Shown piece by piece: positions 26,150 to 34,133 of a stretch of 64,000 nucleotides of DNA. Under the pieces are notes generated by a model. That model searched no databases and was not told the DNA's origin. It was given only the letters and a program-made list of their open reading frames with translations. Both the position numbers and the translations under genes were made by a program. This DNA is from an uncultured Duncaniella sp. GTDB taxonomy: Bacteria > Bacteroidota > Bacteroidia > Bacteroidales > Muribaculaceae. Position 1 is the first letter of the stretch; every line of letters starts with the position of its first letter. Location: contig CATWQI010000001.1 of NCBI GenBank assembly GCA_958352885.1, forward strand, positions 124,001-188,000, written 5' to 3'.

Positions 26150-26521
26150 TCAGTCCCATCGCTTGGCCTTACGCCTGTTCCCGGCGGACATCGCTTTAGC
26201 CATCTCTTCGATGGACATTTTACCAAAGCGTTGGCTGTCTTCAACCCATCTGACGAGTTCACTCCTACGAAAGAGAAGTTCCTTTGTAGGCTTATAATGA
26301 GGAATCAGGCCTTTTTGTGCCATTTTATAAATGGTTGGTTTGGCTAGATGCAGTAATTCACACGCCTCGTCAATGCCTATGAATGGTTCAGGCTCTTTTT
26401 CAACCGGTTTCTCACTAAGTTTCGAAGACAAGCTGCCTAAATCCTCTGTGAGTTGGTTGACTTTGGCTGAAAGGTCTGCTATATATTGAGGCATATCTTC
26501 AAAAGATGGTATGTTCTCCAT
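26150..26521 (-). CDS. Excisionase-type helix-turn-helix protein
   Basis: 123 residues. N-terminal coiled segment (DLSAKVNQLTEDLGSLSSKL), then a MerR/Xis-like HTH: FIGIDEACELLHLAKPTIYKMAQKGLIPHYK, with wing residues PTKELLFRRSELVRWVED. This family includes excisionases and element regulators. Its place two genes from the integrase supports a role in excision. Start ATG at 26519-26521. Confidence 0.8.
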   Translation of the reverse strand: MENIPSFEDMPQYIADLSAKVNQLTEDLGSLSSKLSEKPVEKEPEPFIGIDEACELLHLAKPTIYKMAQKGLIPHYKPTKELLFRRSELVRWVEDSQRFGKMSIEEMAKAMSAGNRRKAKRWD

Positions 26522-26533
26522 AAGTCTTTGTTT

Positions 26534-27235
26534 TTATGCGCAATCAGGGAATACATGTGGGATCAACTCTTTGTCAAGCGGTATCAGTTTCAGAGTGAAG
26601 TTGCCTTCCTTGATGGCAAGTTTTGTCTGAACCGTATCTATTGATACATCTTCAAGCATCGTCTTGAAGGTGTCTTTCAAAAACCATGCAATCTGAATGT
26701 TGGAGCGTTTGAGGCGCTTACCGATATTCCATCCAAAATGATAAAGGTCATTTGAAGTGACTCCAACCATTTTTTGAGTGACGTTTCCGGATGAATCCTT
26801 ACCATCTGCAAGCAGTTGTATATTCTCAATGAGAATGTCAAGCTGATCCGATGAGAGTTTCTTTGAGAATGAGTATGATGTATATGCAGTCAAAGATTGC
26901 ATGAGATTATTCTGATTCTCGACTTCCATACGGACTTGTTCAGCTACAATATCATCAAAGGATTCTTTGGGGATTATGGCGGAGGCGCCTGAAGATGCAA
27001 CCGCAATCCGTGTGCGTAGCTTCGGTGCGATGTAGTAACCGCATACATATATTATGTAGGTGGAGCCGAATACCAATAAGGATATGAACATCATCCTCAT
27101 GACGGCAAGACAAGTGTCCTGTGTCAGAGTCTTCACCTCGACATACTCCTGGATGCCGAGCCATAGAGCTATTATCGAGACCGCTGTCAAGATGGCTCTA
27201 ATCATTGGTGATATATTCTGTCCTTTCATAATCAT
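26534..27235 (-). CDS. Two-pass membrane protein of unknown function
   Basis: Start placed at ATG 27235 (MIMKGQNIS) or 27229; the longer frame lacks a plausible start. Two membrane segments (MIRAILTAVSIIALWLGI and MMFISLLVFGSTYIIYVCGYY) are followed by a cytosolic helical domain of about 160 residues. No family recognised. It lies 12 bases upstream of the excisionase-like gene, so they are probably co-transcribed. Confidence 0.55.
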   Translation of the reverse strand: MIMKGQNISPMIRAILTAVSIIALWLGIQEYVEVKTLTQDTCLAVMRMMFISLLVFGSTYIIYVCGYYIAPKLRTRIAVASSGASAIIPKESFDDIVAEQVRMEVENQNNLMQSLTAYTSYSFSKKLSSDQLDILIENIQLLADGKDSSGNVTQKMVGVTSNDLYHFGWNIGKRLKRSNIQIAWFLKDTFKTMLEDVSIDTVQTKLAIKEGNFTLKLIPLDKELIPHVFPDCA

Positions 27236-27471
27236 TCGTGTTTTTTGATGATACAAAGTTCGTGATTTTCTTGCTATTATAACGCATGAAAATCGGCTCA
27301 AAAATATGCGTTTCAACTTGTTAATAAGTGAGTTGATATTTATATTCCCTCAATAGACCATTGAACGGAAATTGAATGAGGAAGGAAGAAATATACATTT
27401 TCTTGAATGTCGTTTCAAAGGACAAATCTCAAAAATGACGCGGAGCTTTCTTGACATTATTTAACGCAGAA

Positions 27472-27497
27472 AAAGGATGCCTTGAAAGACATCCTTT
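27472..27497. terminator. Hairpin after the integrase gene
   Basis: AAAGGATG (27472-27479) pairs with CATCCTTT (27490-27497). It lies 24 bases past the integrase stop. Between 27236 and 27471 nothing else is recognised. Confidence 0.6.
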
Positions 27498-27521
27498 ACA
27501 AATAGGGTACAAAAACGGGTA

Positions 27522-28625
27522 CTACTTAATCTTGATGCGGCCAACGGTTTCACGCTTCTTGGAGCTTACAAGGTCGGCATAAATCTGGGTCGTTGTCACG
27601 TTTTTATGGGTAAGCATCTTCGACACCGTATAGATGTCGGTTCCGGCAGCAATCTGGAGCGTAGCGTATGTGTGCCTGAAGCAGTGGAAGGTTATGTGCT
27701 TTTTGATTCCAGCTTCCTTAATCCAATTCTTCAGAGGAACATTTATCATTGAACGACTAAGCCCCTTGAAGACTTTGCCTTCACCTCTTGGGCCACATAG
27801 TGTAAGCGCCTCTTCACTGATTGGAAGAGTTGCTTCAGTAGAAGTCTTCTGAGTGCGGATTCTTATGCAGAGGCCCATGTCCTGGGCATATTGAATATTG
27901 TCCCAAGTAAGGTTCTCGATATCACTGATTCTTAGTCCGGTAAGGCATGAGAAGAGTGATGCCTGCTTTAGAACCGAATGCTTGCAGGGTGTCTCTGCAA
28001 GTTTCATCAGTTCTTCCTGAGTGAGAAACTCTTTGCGGACATCCTCCCATTCAATTTTCTCAAGGAAGTCATTGATGTTTTCCTTGATTAGCTTGTCGCG
28101 GTAGGCTACTTTTAGAAGACCGCGGAATGTGGAGAAATAACCTGCGACTGAGTTTCTCGACAGCTTACGGTGTGTTATGCGCAGATTCTTGGCTGTCAAC
28201 AGATATTCTCCAAACCGTTTGCAGAGATCTACTGTGATTTCACCGAAGGTGCATTTGCCTTTGACGAAATTTTCAAAGTGGCGATAGACGATTTCCCACT
28301 TCTGGGCTTTTCCCTTGCACATCTTCTTGAAGTAGGCAAGGAAGTCTTCGTCCTCCTGATGGTGGTCGATGAATCCGAACTGGCGGTTAATTACAGCCTC
28401 TTGGCGGCGGCAACGGATGAGTTCACCCTTGTCGAGCATTGTCTGATTGTAGTCACGCTCAACAGCATTGGACGGATTTGCATAGATGTAGAATCCGAGA
28501 AATTCACGACGGCTCAGTTTGCCGGTATGAGGATTACGGATAGCCGGATAATAATCCAGATAAAGTGAAATGCGGCCTCTTGATATTGGTTTCTGCCGCA
28601 GGAAAACCTTTACACATGTAGCCAT
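27522..28625 (-). CDS. Tyrosine recombinase (integrase)
   Basis: 367 residues from ATG 28623-28625; an upstream TTG would add seven residues. N-terminal arm and SAM-like domains (about 1-195) precede the catalytic core with Arg in TGLRISDIENL (232), Lys in RTQKTST (260), HxxR in FHCFRHTYA (314-317), His in LTHKNV (340) and nucleophile Tyr in QIYADL (349). All catalytic residues are present. It integrates and excises the element. GGGTAC repeats lie just downstream of the stop. Confidence 0.93.
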   Translation of the reverse strand: MATCVKVFLRQKPISRGRISLYLDYYPAIRNPHTGKLSRREFLGFYIYANPSNAVERDYNQTMLDKGELIRCRRQEAVINRQFGFIDHHQEDEDFLAYFKKMCKGKAQKWEIVYRHFENFVKGKCTFGEITVDLCKRFGEYLLTAKNLRITHRKLSRNSVAGYFSTFRGLLKVAYRDKLIKENINDFLEKIEWEDVRKEFLTQEELMKLAETPCKHSVLKQASLFSCLTGLRISDIENLTWDNIQYAQDMGLCIRIRTQKTSTEATLPISEEALTLCGPRGEGKVFKGLSRSMINVPLKNWIKEAGIKKHITFHCFRHTYATLQIAAGTDIYTVSKMLTHKNVTTTQIYADLVSSKKRETVGRIKIK

Positions 28626-28714
28626 ATCTGTTGTTTTTTGATGCAAAAGTGATTGGTAATCATTCGGTCACAAAGGTTATTCGATAAAACTTTCAAAAAA
28701 CTTGCAACCTGCGG

Positions 28715-29644
28715 TCAGATTGATGGCGGCTCGAATATGTTGGCAAATAAGGCATCTACCTCGTCTTTATCGAGATAGCAGTATTTGCCGACCATTTTCT
28801 TCTTCACCTTGTAGGTCTTGATGTAGTGGTAAAGCTGGTCGCGGGTCATGTTGAATTTCGCAGTAGCCTCAGCTATGCTGTACCACTCGGATTCCACCGG
28901 CGCAGCAGCTCCCTTAGCCGCATCGAAATGCTTCTTGGAGTAGTACACTATGTTTTTCTCCTTCTTCTTAGGGATTCCGTCTTTGTAGACTAATGTATAA
29001 ATGGCGGGAAGTGTCATGCCATACTTCTCTTGGATTTCGGCGGCAGTGTACCATTCAGTGATGGCATCAACAGCATCATCTTTCTTGCCGAAAACAACAT
29101 CGCAATGCTTTTTACTCCAGTATGTTTTACCATGCTGAGTTACCTTGGGGATATTGTTCTGTTTCGCAGCCTTGAATAGCCATGAGTTGCTGATACCAAA
29201 CTTCTCCAGCAGTTCTTTAGTCGTGTAGAACTCAGTGATGGATTCCTTTTCTTTTATTGTCCGTTCAGTAGGCTTACATACTCCATACGAAATCATCGCA
29301 TCAATATCTGTTCGGTATATTACAGTCCAATGACTGGATATGCGATGAGCCTTTAGCTGACCCCGACGAATAAGTTTATAAACGCCATCTCTTGTGCATC
29401 CGATAAGAGTGGCTGTTTCTGCCACTGTGAGATACACTTTGTCTTTGAGTGGTTCTGTCTGTACTCGATGATAGTCATTGCGTACAGTCATTTCCACCCG
29501 TTTCTTTTTCTCTTGCCTTTTCCTGTCTTTGTAGGCATGTTCCGAGCATCGGTGGGAGCAATACTTTGTCGAGATTTTTTGAGCCTCAAACTCATTGCCA
29601 CACCACGCACAGATTTTCTTTAAACGAATCTTGGATGTTGCCAT
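28715..29644 (-). CDS. Zinc-finger protein with four tandem Xis/MerR-like HTH units
   Basis: 309 residues. Residues about 12-33 form a CxxC...CxxxC zinc finger (CAWCGNEF, CSHRC). Then four similar HTH units begin near 71 (YLTVAETATLIGCTRDGVYKLI), 139 (FYTTKELLEKFGISNSWLF), 193 (WYTAAEIQEKYGMTLPAIYTLV) and 254 (WYSIAEATAKFNMTRDQLYHYI). A multi-HTH protein suits a phased array of sites. It is the last gene at the right end and has such an array upstream. Confidence 0.75.
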   Translation of the reverse strand: MATSKIRLKKICAWCGNEFEAQKISTKYCSHRCSEHAYKDRKRQEKKKRVEMTVRNDYHRVQTEPLKDKVYLTVAETATLIGCTRDGVYKLIRRGQLKAHRISSHWTVIYRTDIDAMISYGVCKPTERTIKEKESITEFYTTKELLEKFGISNSWLFKAAKQNNIPKVTQHGKTYWSKKHCDVVFGKKDDAVDAITEWYTAAEIQEKYGMTLPAIYTLVYKDGIPKKKEKNIVYYSKKHFDAAKGAAAPVESEWYSIAEATAKFNMTRDQLYHYIKTYKVKKKMVGKYCYLDKDEVDALFANIFEPPSI

Positions 29645-29682
29645 TTTCCTCGTTTTATTTGGCCACTCATTTCACCAAAAAT

Positions 29683-29718
29683 GTATACTGACGTATACCC
29701 ATGTATACGGGTGTATAC
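29683..29718. promoter_or_regulatory. Four GTATAC palindromes at exact 10-bp spacing
   Basis: GTATAC at 29683, 29693, 29703 and 29713, each separated by 4 bases. They lie 39-74 bases upstream of the four-HTH gene, one helical turn apart. This is a strong candidate operator for that protein or an integrase arm-site cluster. Confidence 0.7.
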
Positions 29719-29843
29719 TACATCCACTACCTCGCTGGAGTGGGTTTCAGCGATTTTCGTGGAGAGCCAAATGAGGTACAAAATCAAGGATAAAAACGAT
29801 TAAAATCGACCACGAGAGATTAAAACGGCATTTGTAAAGCAAA

Positions 29844-29872
29844 AGAAAGGCGCTCAAAATGAACGCCTTTCT
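29844..29872. terminator. mnmE terminator at the element/chromosome border
   Basis: AGAAAGGCG (29844-29852) pairs with CGCCTTTCT (29864-29872), 11-base loop. On the minus strand it lies 40 bases past the mnmE stop and is T-rich after the stem. The element's right end is probably between 29719 and 29843. Confidence 0.7.
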
Positions 29873-29911
29873 AATATTTAGTGATATTTTCTAATCTATT
29901 CTGATACGCAT

Positions 29912-31459
29912 CTATTTTCCGATGCAGAAATTTTCGAAAATAGATTTAAGCAGATCGTCGGTGGTGATGGAACCTGTTATTGATCCGATGTGATGGATGG
30001 TTTCACGTAGGTCCTGTGCTATGAAGTCGCCGGAAATGCCTGATTCAATTCCGTCAAGGACACGAGCCAAAGATTCATTTGCATGGACAAGTGCTTCATA
30101 ATGCCTTGCATTAGTCACCACCATATCAGCTTCCGAGGTATCCTCGACACCTGAAAACTCTTTCAACAGCACCTTCAATCCATCCATATTCTTCCCATGA
30201 GCGGCAGACATGAACAACAACTTGGAATCGCCAGGCAGTTCTTTCAACAATACCTCCGCCAGACAAAGATATCCCTCAACGTCATCCCCCGATGAAACTA
30301 TCAGACTACCGCTATCTTCTTCACATGATTGCACTTCAATATTGACACTTCCTCCTTCGCGTTCCGGTAAAGGAACCATACTCAACACTTTTCCATCATA
30401 TTGCGACATATCCTCTCCTATCGCCTTATCCATCTTATTCACGGCGATGATTACCTTTGCGTCCGCCGGGAGATATTTGAGTATATCACCGGAAAGTGCC
30501 TTAAACTGTCCAGGTAATATATCTGGAGTCACAATCCATACCACAATCCTTGCTTTGGATACAGCGGCAAGTGTACGCTGGATTCCCATATTTTCGACTG
30601 TATCATCAGTCTCCCTTATGCCGGCGGTATCAATAAAACGATACATCACCCCGTCAATATCAGCTGTATCCTCAACTGTATCGCGTGTTGTGCCGGGCAC
30701 ATCACTTACTATCGCACGGTCATCATCAAGCAACCGGTTCAGCAGTGTCGACTTCCCTACATTTGGCTCCCCAACTATCGCAACAGGTACTCCACCCTTA
30801 ATGGCATTCCCGGTAGCGAAGGTGGATGCCAGCCTACTTATGCGTTCCTGCAAACTACGAGCCATTGATTTCAACTCTGAGCGTGACGCAAACTCCACTT
30901 CTTCTTCAGAGAAATCCAATTCAAGCTCAAGCAATGAAGCTATTTTTATCAGCCTGTCGCGCAATTCCGATATATTTTTAGAAAATACTCCCCTCATCTG
31001 CGACGATGCCAGTCTATGAGCACTCTTTGATGATGACGCTATAACGTCTGCCACAGCTTCTGCCTGTGCCAAATCCAATTTTCCGGCTCCAAAAGCCCGG
31101 CGTGTAAACTCTCCAGGCTCCGCAAGCCTACATCCTTGGCGTATCAGCAAATTAACCAATTCGCGCTGAATCCAGCGCGAACCATGTACCGAGAACTCCA
31201 CGACATCCTCTCCCGTAAACGAATTCGGAGCCTTAAATACTGTAGCTACCGCCTGGTCAAGAGGTTCATCCTCCCCTTGCTCTATAATAGTTCCAAGGTG
31301 AGCCGTATGAGTCTTAGCGTCAGACAGACGCTTTCCAGTCCATACACTATCGGCTATCTCCATTGCTTGTGGACCACTTACACGAATCACAGCAATCCCC
31401 CCTACCCCACCAGGTGTGGATATAGCACATATCGTGTCATTCTTCAATATATCATGCAT
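29912..31459 (-). CDS. mnmE: tRNA modification GTPase MnmE
   Basis: About 515 residues from ATG 31459 (MHDILKNDTICAISTPGGVGGIAVIRVSG). It has the N-terminal folate-binding domain, G1 GEPNVGKST, G2/G3 region VPGTTRDT and DTAGIRET, G4 NKMD, and the C-terminal FCIGK ending that is typical of MnmE. With MnmG it makes carboxymethylaminomethyl uridine at the wobble position. It is the last gene of the operon from 33946 and intact despite the element next to it. Confidence 0.95.
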   Translation of the reverse strand: MHDILKNDTICAISTPGGVGGIAVIRVSGPQAMEIADSVWTGKRLSDAKTHTAHLGTIIEQGEDEPLDQAVATVFKAPNSFTGEDVVEFSVHGSRWIQRELVNLLIRQGCRLAEPGEFTRRAFGAGKLDLAQAEAVADVIASSSKSAHRLASSQMRGVFSKNISELRDRLIKIASLLELELDFSEEEVEFASRSELKSMARSLQERISRLASTFATGNAIKGGVPVAIVGEPNVGKSTLLNRLLDDDRAIVSDVPGTTRDTVEDTADIDGVMYRFIDTAGIRETDDTVENMGIQRTLAAVSKARIVVWIVTPDILPGQFKALSGDILKYLPADAKVIIAVNKMDKAIGEDMSQYDGKVLSMVPLPEREGGSVNIEVQSCEEDSGSLIVSSGDDVEGYLCLAEVLLKELPGDSKLLFMSAAHGKNMDGLKVLLKEFSGVEDTSEADMVVTNARHYEALVHANESLARVLDGIESGISGDFIAQDLRETIHHIGSITGSITTDDLLKSIFENFCIGK

Positions 31460-31475
31460 TCCGATTTCTCTTAAT

Positions 31476-32363
31476 TTATTCATCAGTTAATTTCTTATTT
31501 TTTCTCAACGTACTCCAATAATGGAAATTACATTGCGATTCAACGTCATTCTCGATATCATCCGGAAGAGAGGAAAAGAAATCATGCCCGGTCAACGCTT
31601 CTACTGAATCAATCGGCACCGCACACTCCTGCATTCCACCTTTCACCTTTCCGTTCGGGATAATAAACCCTATGCCTCTTGCCGGATTACTATATGGAGA
31701 CAATATCACTTTAAAAAATCTCTTAGGCACATATACCCTCGAATCACCGATATACTCCACCGGGTCGCCATCAATCACCGGACCACAGACGATGTACAGA
31801 CTGCCATCTATCTCTGCCCAGTACCGGCATTTTTCCTCCAGCCTTTTCCATGTCCCCGTGTTAAGCGATTTCACTTGAGGACAAATATTTGTCATATAAA
31901 ATGTCTCAGCCATAGCATCCTTATCCCATTTCATATCTCCGGCGGGCGCCATGTGCCCACGGTCATACCCGGAATAATTATAATCCCAGGACTCAGCAGA
32001 CCCTTCCACATCAGGGTCTGCCAAGAATTTATTCGTTCTTGCCACATCACCCGAGGTCTCCTCCTCTGTAAGCTCCCATGACACCCAGTTTGGGATATGA
32101 TATTGCGGATTAAATGACACATCCATCCCTTTGTACCTCTTCTCAACCGACTTCAGTGCCTGATTGGTTTTCACACGCATCAGATTCCCGACTTCATCCT
32201 GTGCGAGAGCCTCGTGCTGTCCGTTATCAAGATTGTCAAGTGCCTCACAGAATTTTACACATCCGATTATCAACAGAGTCATAACCAGAGCCTGAAGTAT
32301 CTGTTTGCCCTTCAACCCCTTCTTTTTTGTCTTAGTTCTTTTCCCGGTTCCTGCCTTTGCCAT
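31476..32363 (-). CDS. Membrane-anchored or exported DNA/RNA non-specific endonuclease
   Basis: 295 residues. A basic N-terminus and a hydrophobic segment (QALVMTLLIIGCVKFCEAL, 24-42) precede a NUC1-type domain with DRGHMAPAGD (134-143) and TNICPQ. The DRGH His is the catalytic base and the Asn of TN helps bind Mg. It would degrade nucleic acids outside the cytoplasm. It is 16 bases upstream of mnmE and 16 downstream of the aminotransferase. Confidence 0.85.
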   Translation of the reverse strand: MAKAGTGKRTKTKKKGLKGKQILQALVMTLLIIGCVKFCEALDNLDNGQHEALAQDEVGNLMRVKTNQALKSVEKRYKGMDVSFNPQYHIPNWVSWELTEEETSGDVARTNKFLADPDVEGSAESWDYNYSGYDRGHMAPAGDMKWDKDAMAETFYMTNICPQVKSLNTGTWKRLEEKCRYWAEIDGSLYIVCGPVIDGDPVEYIGDSRVYVPKRFFKVILSPYSNPARGIGFIIPNGKVKGGMQECAVPIDSVEALTGHDFFSSLPDDIENDVESQCNFHYWSTLRKNKKLTDE

Positions 32364-32379
32364 TTGATTACACTCCTTT

Positions 32380-33519
32380 CTAAATGTTCAACCCATTTAT
32401 TATATCCGATATCTCAGCCGCATCCCTTACAGAAGTTCCCGTTGCTATCGGCAGACTCAACACCTCACTCGCAAGCCGTTCAGTAACAATCAGCGAAGCA
32501 TGCTTCAGCCCCCTGTAACATGGCTGCCTATGCGGTGGAACCGCATAGTGAATATCAGTGCCAACTCCCATTCTTCCAAGTTCATTCCTCATCAAATCAC
32601 GTTTGCCTCCGGTAACCCTTATCACATACTGATGCCACACATTATCCACCACATTCCTGCTCATAAGCGGAATTATAACGTCTCCCCTCTTTATATTCCT
32701 GTCATAAACCAATGCCCGCTCAAACCTATCAGCATTCTCACGTTCCACATAACGCAGTTTGACCCTAAGCATTGCAGCCTGCAGAGCATCGAGGCGACAA
32801 TTATACCCACAATATATATTATGGTAACGTCGGTCAGAGCCATAGTTTGACAAAGCCCTCACAATCTTTGCCAATTCTCCATCATCTGTGACCATTGCTC
32901 CTGCATCCCCGAGGGCACCTACATTTTTAGTCGGATAAAAACTGAAAGCACCGGCATCGCCAAGAGCACCGGCATAGAAACTACCATTATTTCCAGCCAA
33001 AGTGCTTCGCCCGCCTATCGACTGGGCACAATCTTCTATTATTTTCAATCCATATTTTTCAGCCACTCCACGCACCTTCTCATCCCAAACAACCCTGCCG
33101 TACAGATGCACCAACATAATTGCCCTCGTCTTGTCTGTCACAGACGCTTCGATCAGACCGGTGTCAATATTCATAGTGTCAATATCTACATCCACGGGCA
33201 CAGGCACCAGTCCGGCATCTGTGATGGCAAGAAGTGACGCTATGTAAGTATTAGCAGGCACGATAACCTCATCTCCCCTCCTCATCACCCCCATCTCGAT
33301 ATAGCCTTTGAGTATGAGCCTCAAAGCATCCAGTCCGTTGCTCAGTCCGACAGAATATCCGACTCTCAGTTTAGCAGCCAACTCCTCCTCAAAACATGTC
33401 ACCTCTTCACCACCGATATACCTGCCGCTGCTTATCACGCGAACGGCAGCCTCTATCAATTCATCCATGTAGGGAGCATTAACAGACGCCAACTCCAAGA
33501 AAGGATAAATCTTATTCAT
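32380..33519 (-). CDS. DegT/DnrJ/EryC1-family sugar aminotransferase
   Basis: 379 residues from ATG 33519 (MNKIYPFLELASVNAPY), which overlaps the end of the ketoisomerase gene by 8 bases. PLP lysine in SFYPTKNVGALGD (about residue 198); HLYGR and EDCAQSIGG are typical of the family. Beside an FdtA/QdtA-type ketoisomerase it probably makes dTDP-3-amino-3,6-dideoxyhexose, as FdtB or QdtB does. No glycosyltransferases are near. Confidence 0.85.
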   Translation of the reverse strand: MNKIYPFLELASVNAPYMDELIEAAVRVISSGRYIGGEEVTCFEEELAAKLRVGYSVGLSNGLDALRLILKGYIEMGVMRRGDEVIVPANTYIASLLAITDAGLVPVPVDVDIDTMNIDTGLIEASVTDKTRAIMLVHLYGRVVWDEKVRGVAEKYGLKIIEDCAQSIGGRSTLAGNNGSFYAGALGDAGAFSFYPTKNVGALGDAGAMVTDDGELAKIVRALSNYGSDRRYHNIYCGYNCRLDALQAAMLRVKLRYVERENADRFERALVYDRNIKRGDVIIPLMSRNVVDNVWHQYVIRVTGGKRDLMRNELGRMGVGTDIHYAVPPHRQPCYRGLKHASLIVTERLASEVLSLPIATGTSVRDAAEISDIINGLNI

Positions 33520-33946
33520 AATCCCCCTTTCCAGCTGCTGCAATCCGTTTATACTCCTCATAATCTCTCACATAGTCATCCTCGCTATATGCTGCTGATG
33601 TCATAACCAGACATACACTCCCCGAAGCAAAATTATCAAGTGTACGCCAATATCCGGCAGGAATATACAACCCTTGATATGGACGATTGAGAATATATGT
33701 CGACCATACCTCACCGTCAAATATATTCACATTGAAACTACCGCTTGTCGCCACCACAAACTCCTCAGCCTCACGATGTGAATGACCGCCACGGCTTTCA
33801 CCTGCAGGCACGTCATACGTCCAGTACACCCTTTTTATATTAAACGGTATACCGTCACAATCCTGCACAAAAGTCAGATTGCCCCTCGGGTCACATATCT
33901 TAGGCAATTGGATTATTCTCGGTTTCAAAGCCACGTCCTGTTCCAT
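33512..33946 (-). CDS. FdtA/QdtA-type dTDP-sugar 3,4-ketoisomerase (cupin)
   Basis: 144 residues from ATG 33946. The cupin pattern is clear: SRGGHSHREAEEFVVATSGSF and YIPAGYWRTLDNF, ending YSEDDYVRDYEEYK. The family isomerises dTDP-4-keto-6-deoxyglucose to the 3-keto form used by the next gene's aminotransferase. Whether it gives the galacto or gluco product cannot be told. First gene of the operon leading to mnmE. Confidence 0.85.
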   Translation of the reverse strand: MEQDVALKPRIIQLPKICDPRGNLTFVQDCDGIPFNIKRVYWTYDVPAGESRGGHSHREAEEFVVATSGSFNVNIFDGEVWSTYILNRPYQGLYIPAGYWRTLDNFASGSVCLVMTSAAYSEDDYVRDYEEYKRIAAAGKGDYE

Positions 33947-33952
33947 AATCTG

Positions 33953-33983
33953 CAAATTTAACAATATTCCATGTCATATCAAT
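33953..33983 (-). promoter_or_regulatory. Promoter of the ketoisomerase operon, almost no leader
   Basis: On the minus strand ATTG (33983-33980), 19 bases, then TAAATTTG (33960-33953). Only 6 bases separate the -7 box from the ATG at 33946, so the mRNA may be leaderless. Confidence 0.65.
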
Positions 33984-34133
33984 CCCCGCTACCTCTATTT
34001 TTTATCAATTACCATAAATTTTCCAAATTATGTTTTATAACACATCCCATCCACCATCGAATATGAAATATTATTACTATTTTGCGGTCGATTTTTAAAA
34101 CTTCTTACCAAAAACTAACACCCAGGAATAAAT

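Larger units (their letters stand above)
4650..29840. mobile_element. Integrative mobilizable element of about 25 kb, boundaries approximate
   Basis: Integrase, excisionase-like protein, MobV relaxase, ParB-like protein, methylase-helicase, two SSBs, HU and hipBA lie between the chromosomal OmpA-like gene and the terminator of mnmE. GC content is higher than in both flanks. No VirB4, TraG coupling protein or other type IV secretion gene is present, so it is mobilizable rather than self-transmissible. Ends are inferred from gene content; no direct att repeat was found. Confidence 0.65.

Noticed and set aside
28715..29644. Transposase for an insertion sequence
   Set aside because: Multiple HTH units suggested a transposase, but there is no DDE or HUH catalytic core and no terminal inverted repeats.
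4600..29911. att direct repeats at the element ends
   Set aside because: I compared 4600-4720 with 27317-27521 and 29645-29911 by eye and found no repeat longer than about 9 bases that stands out.
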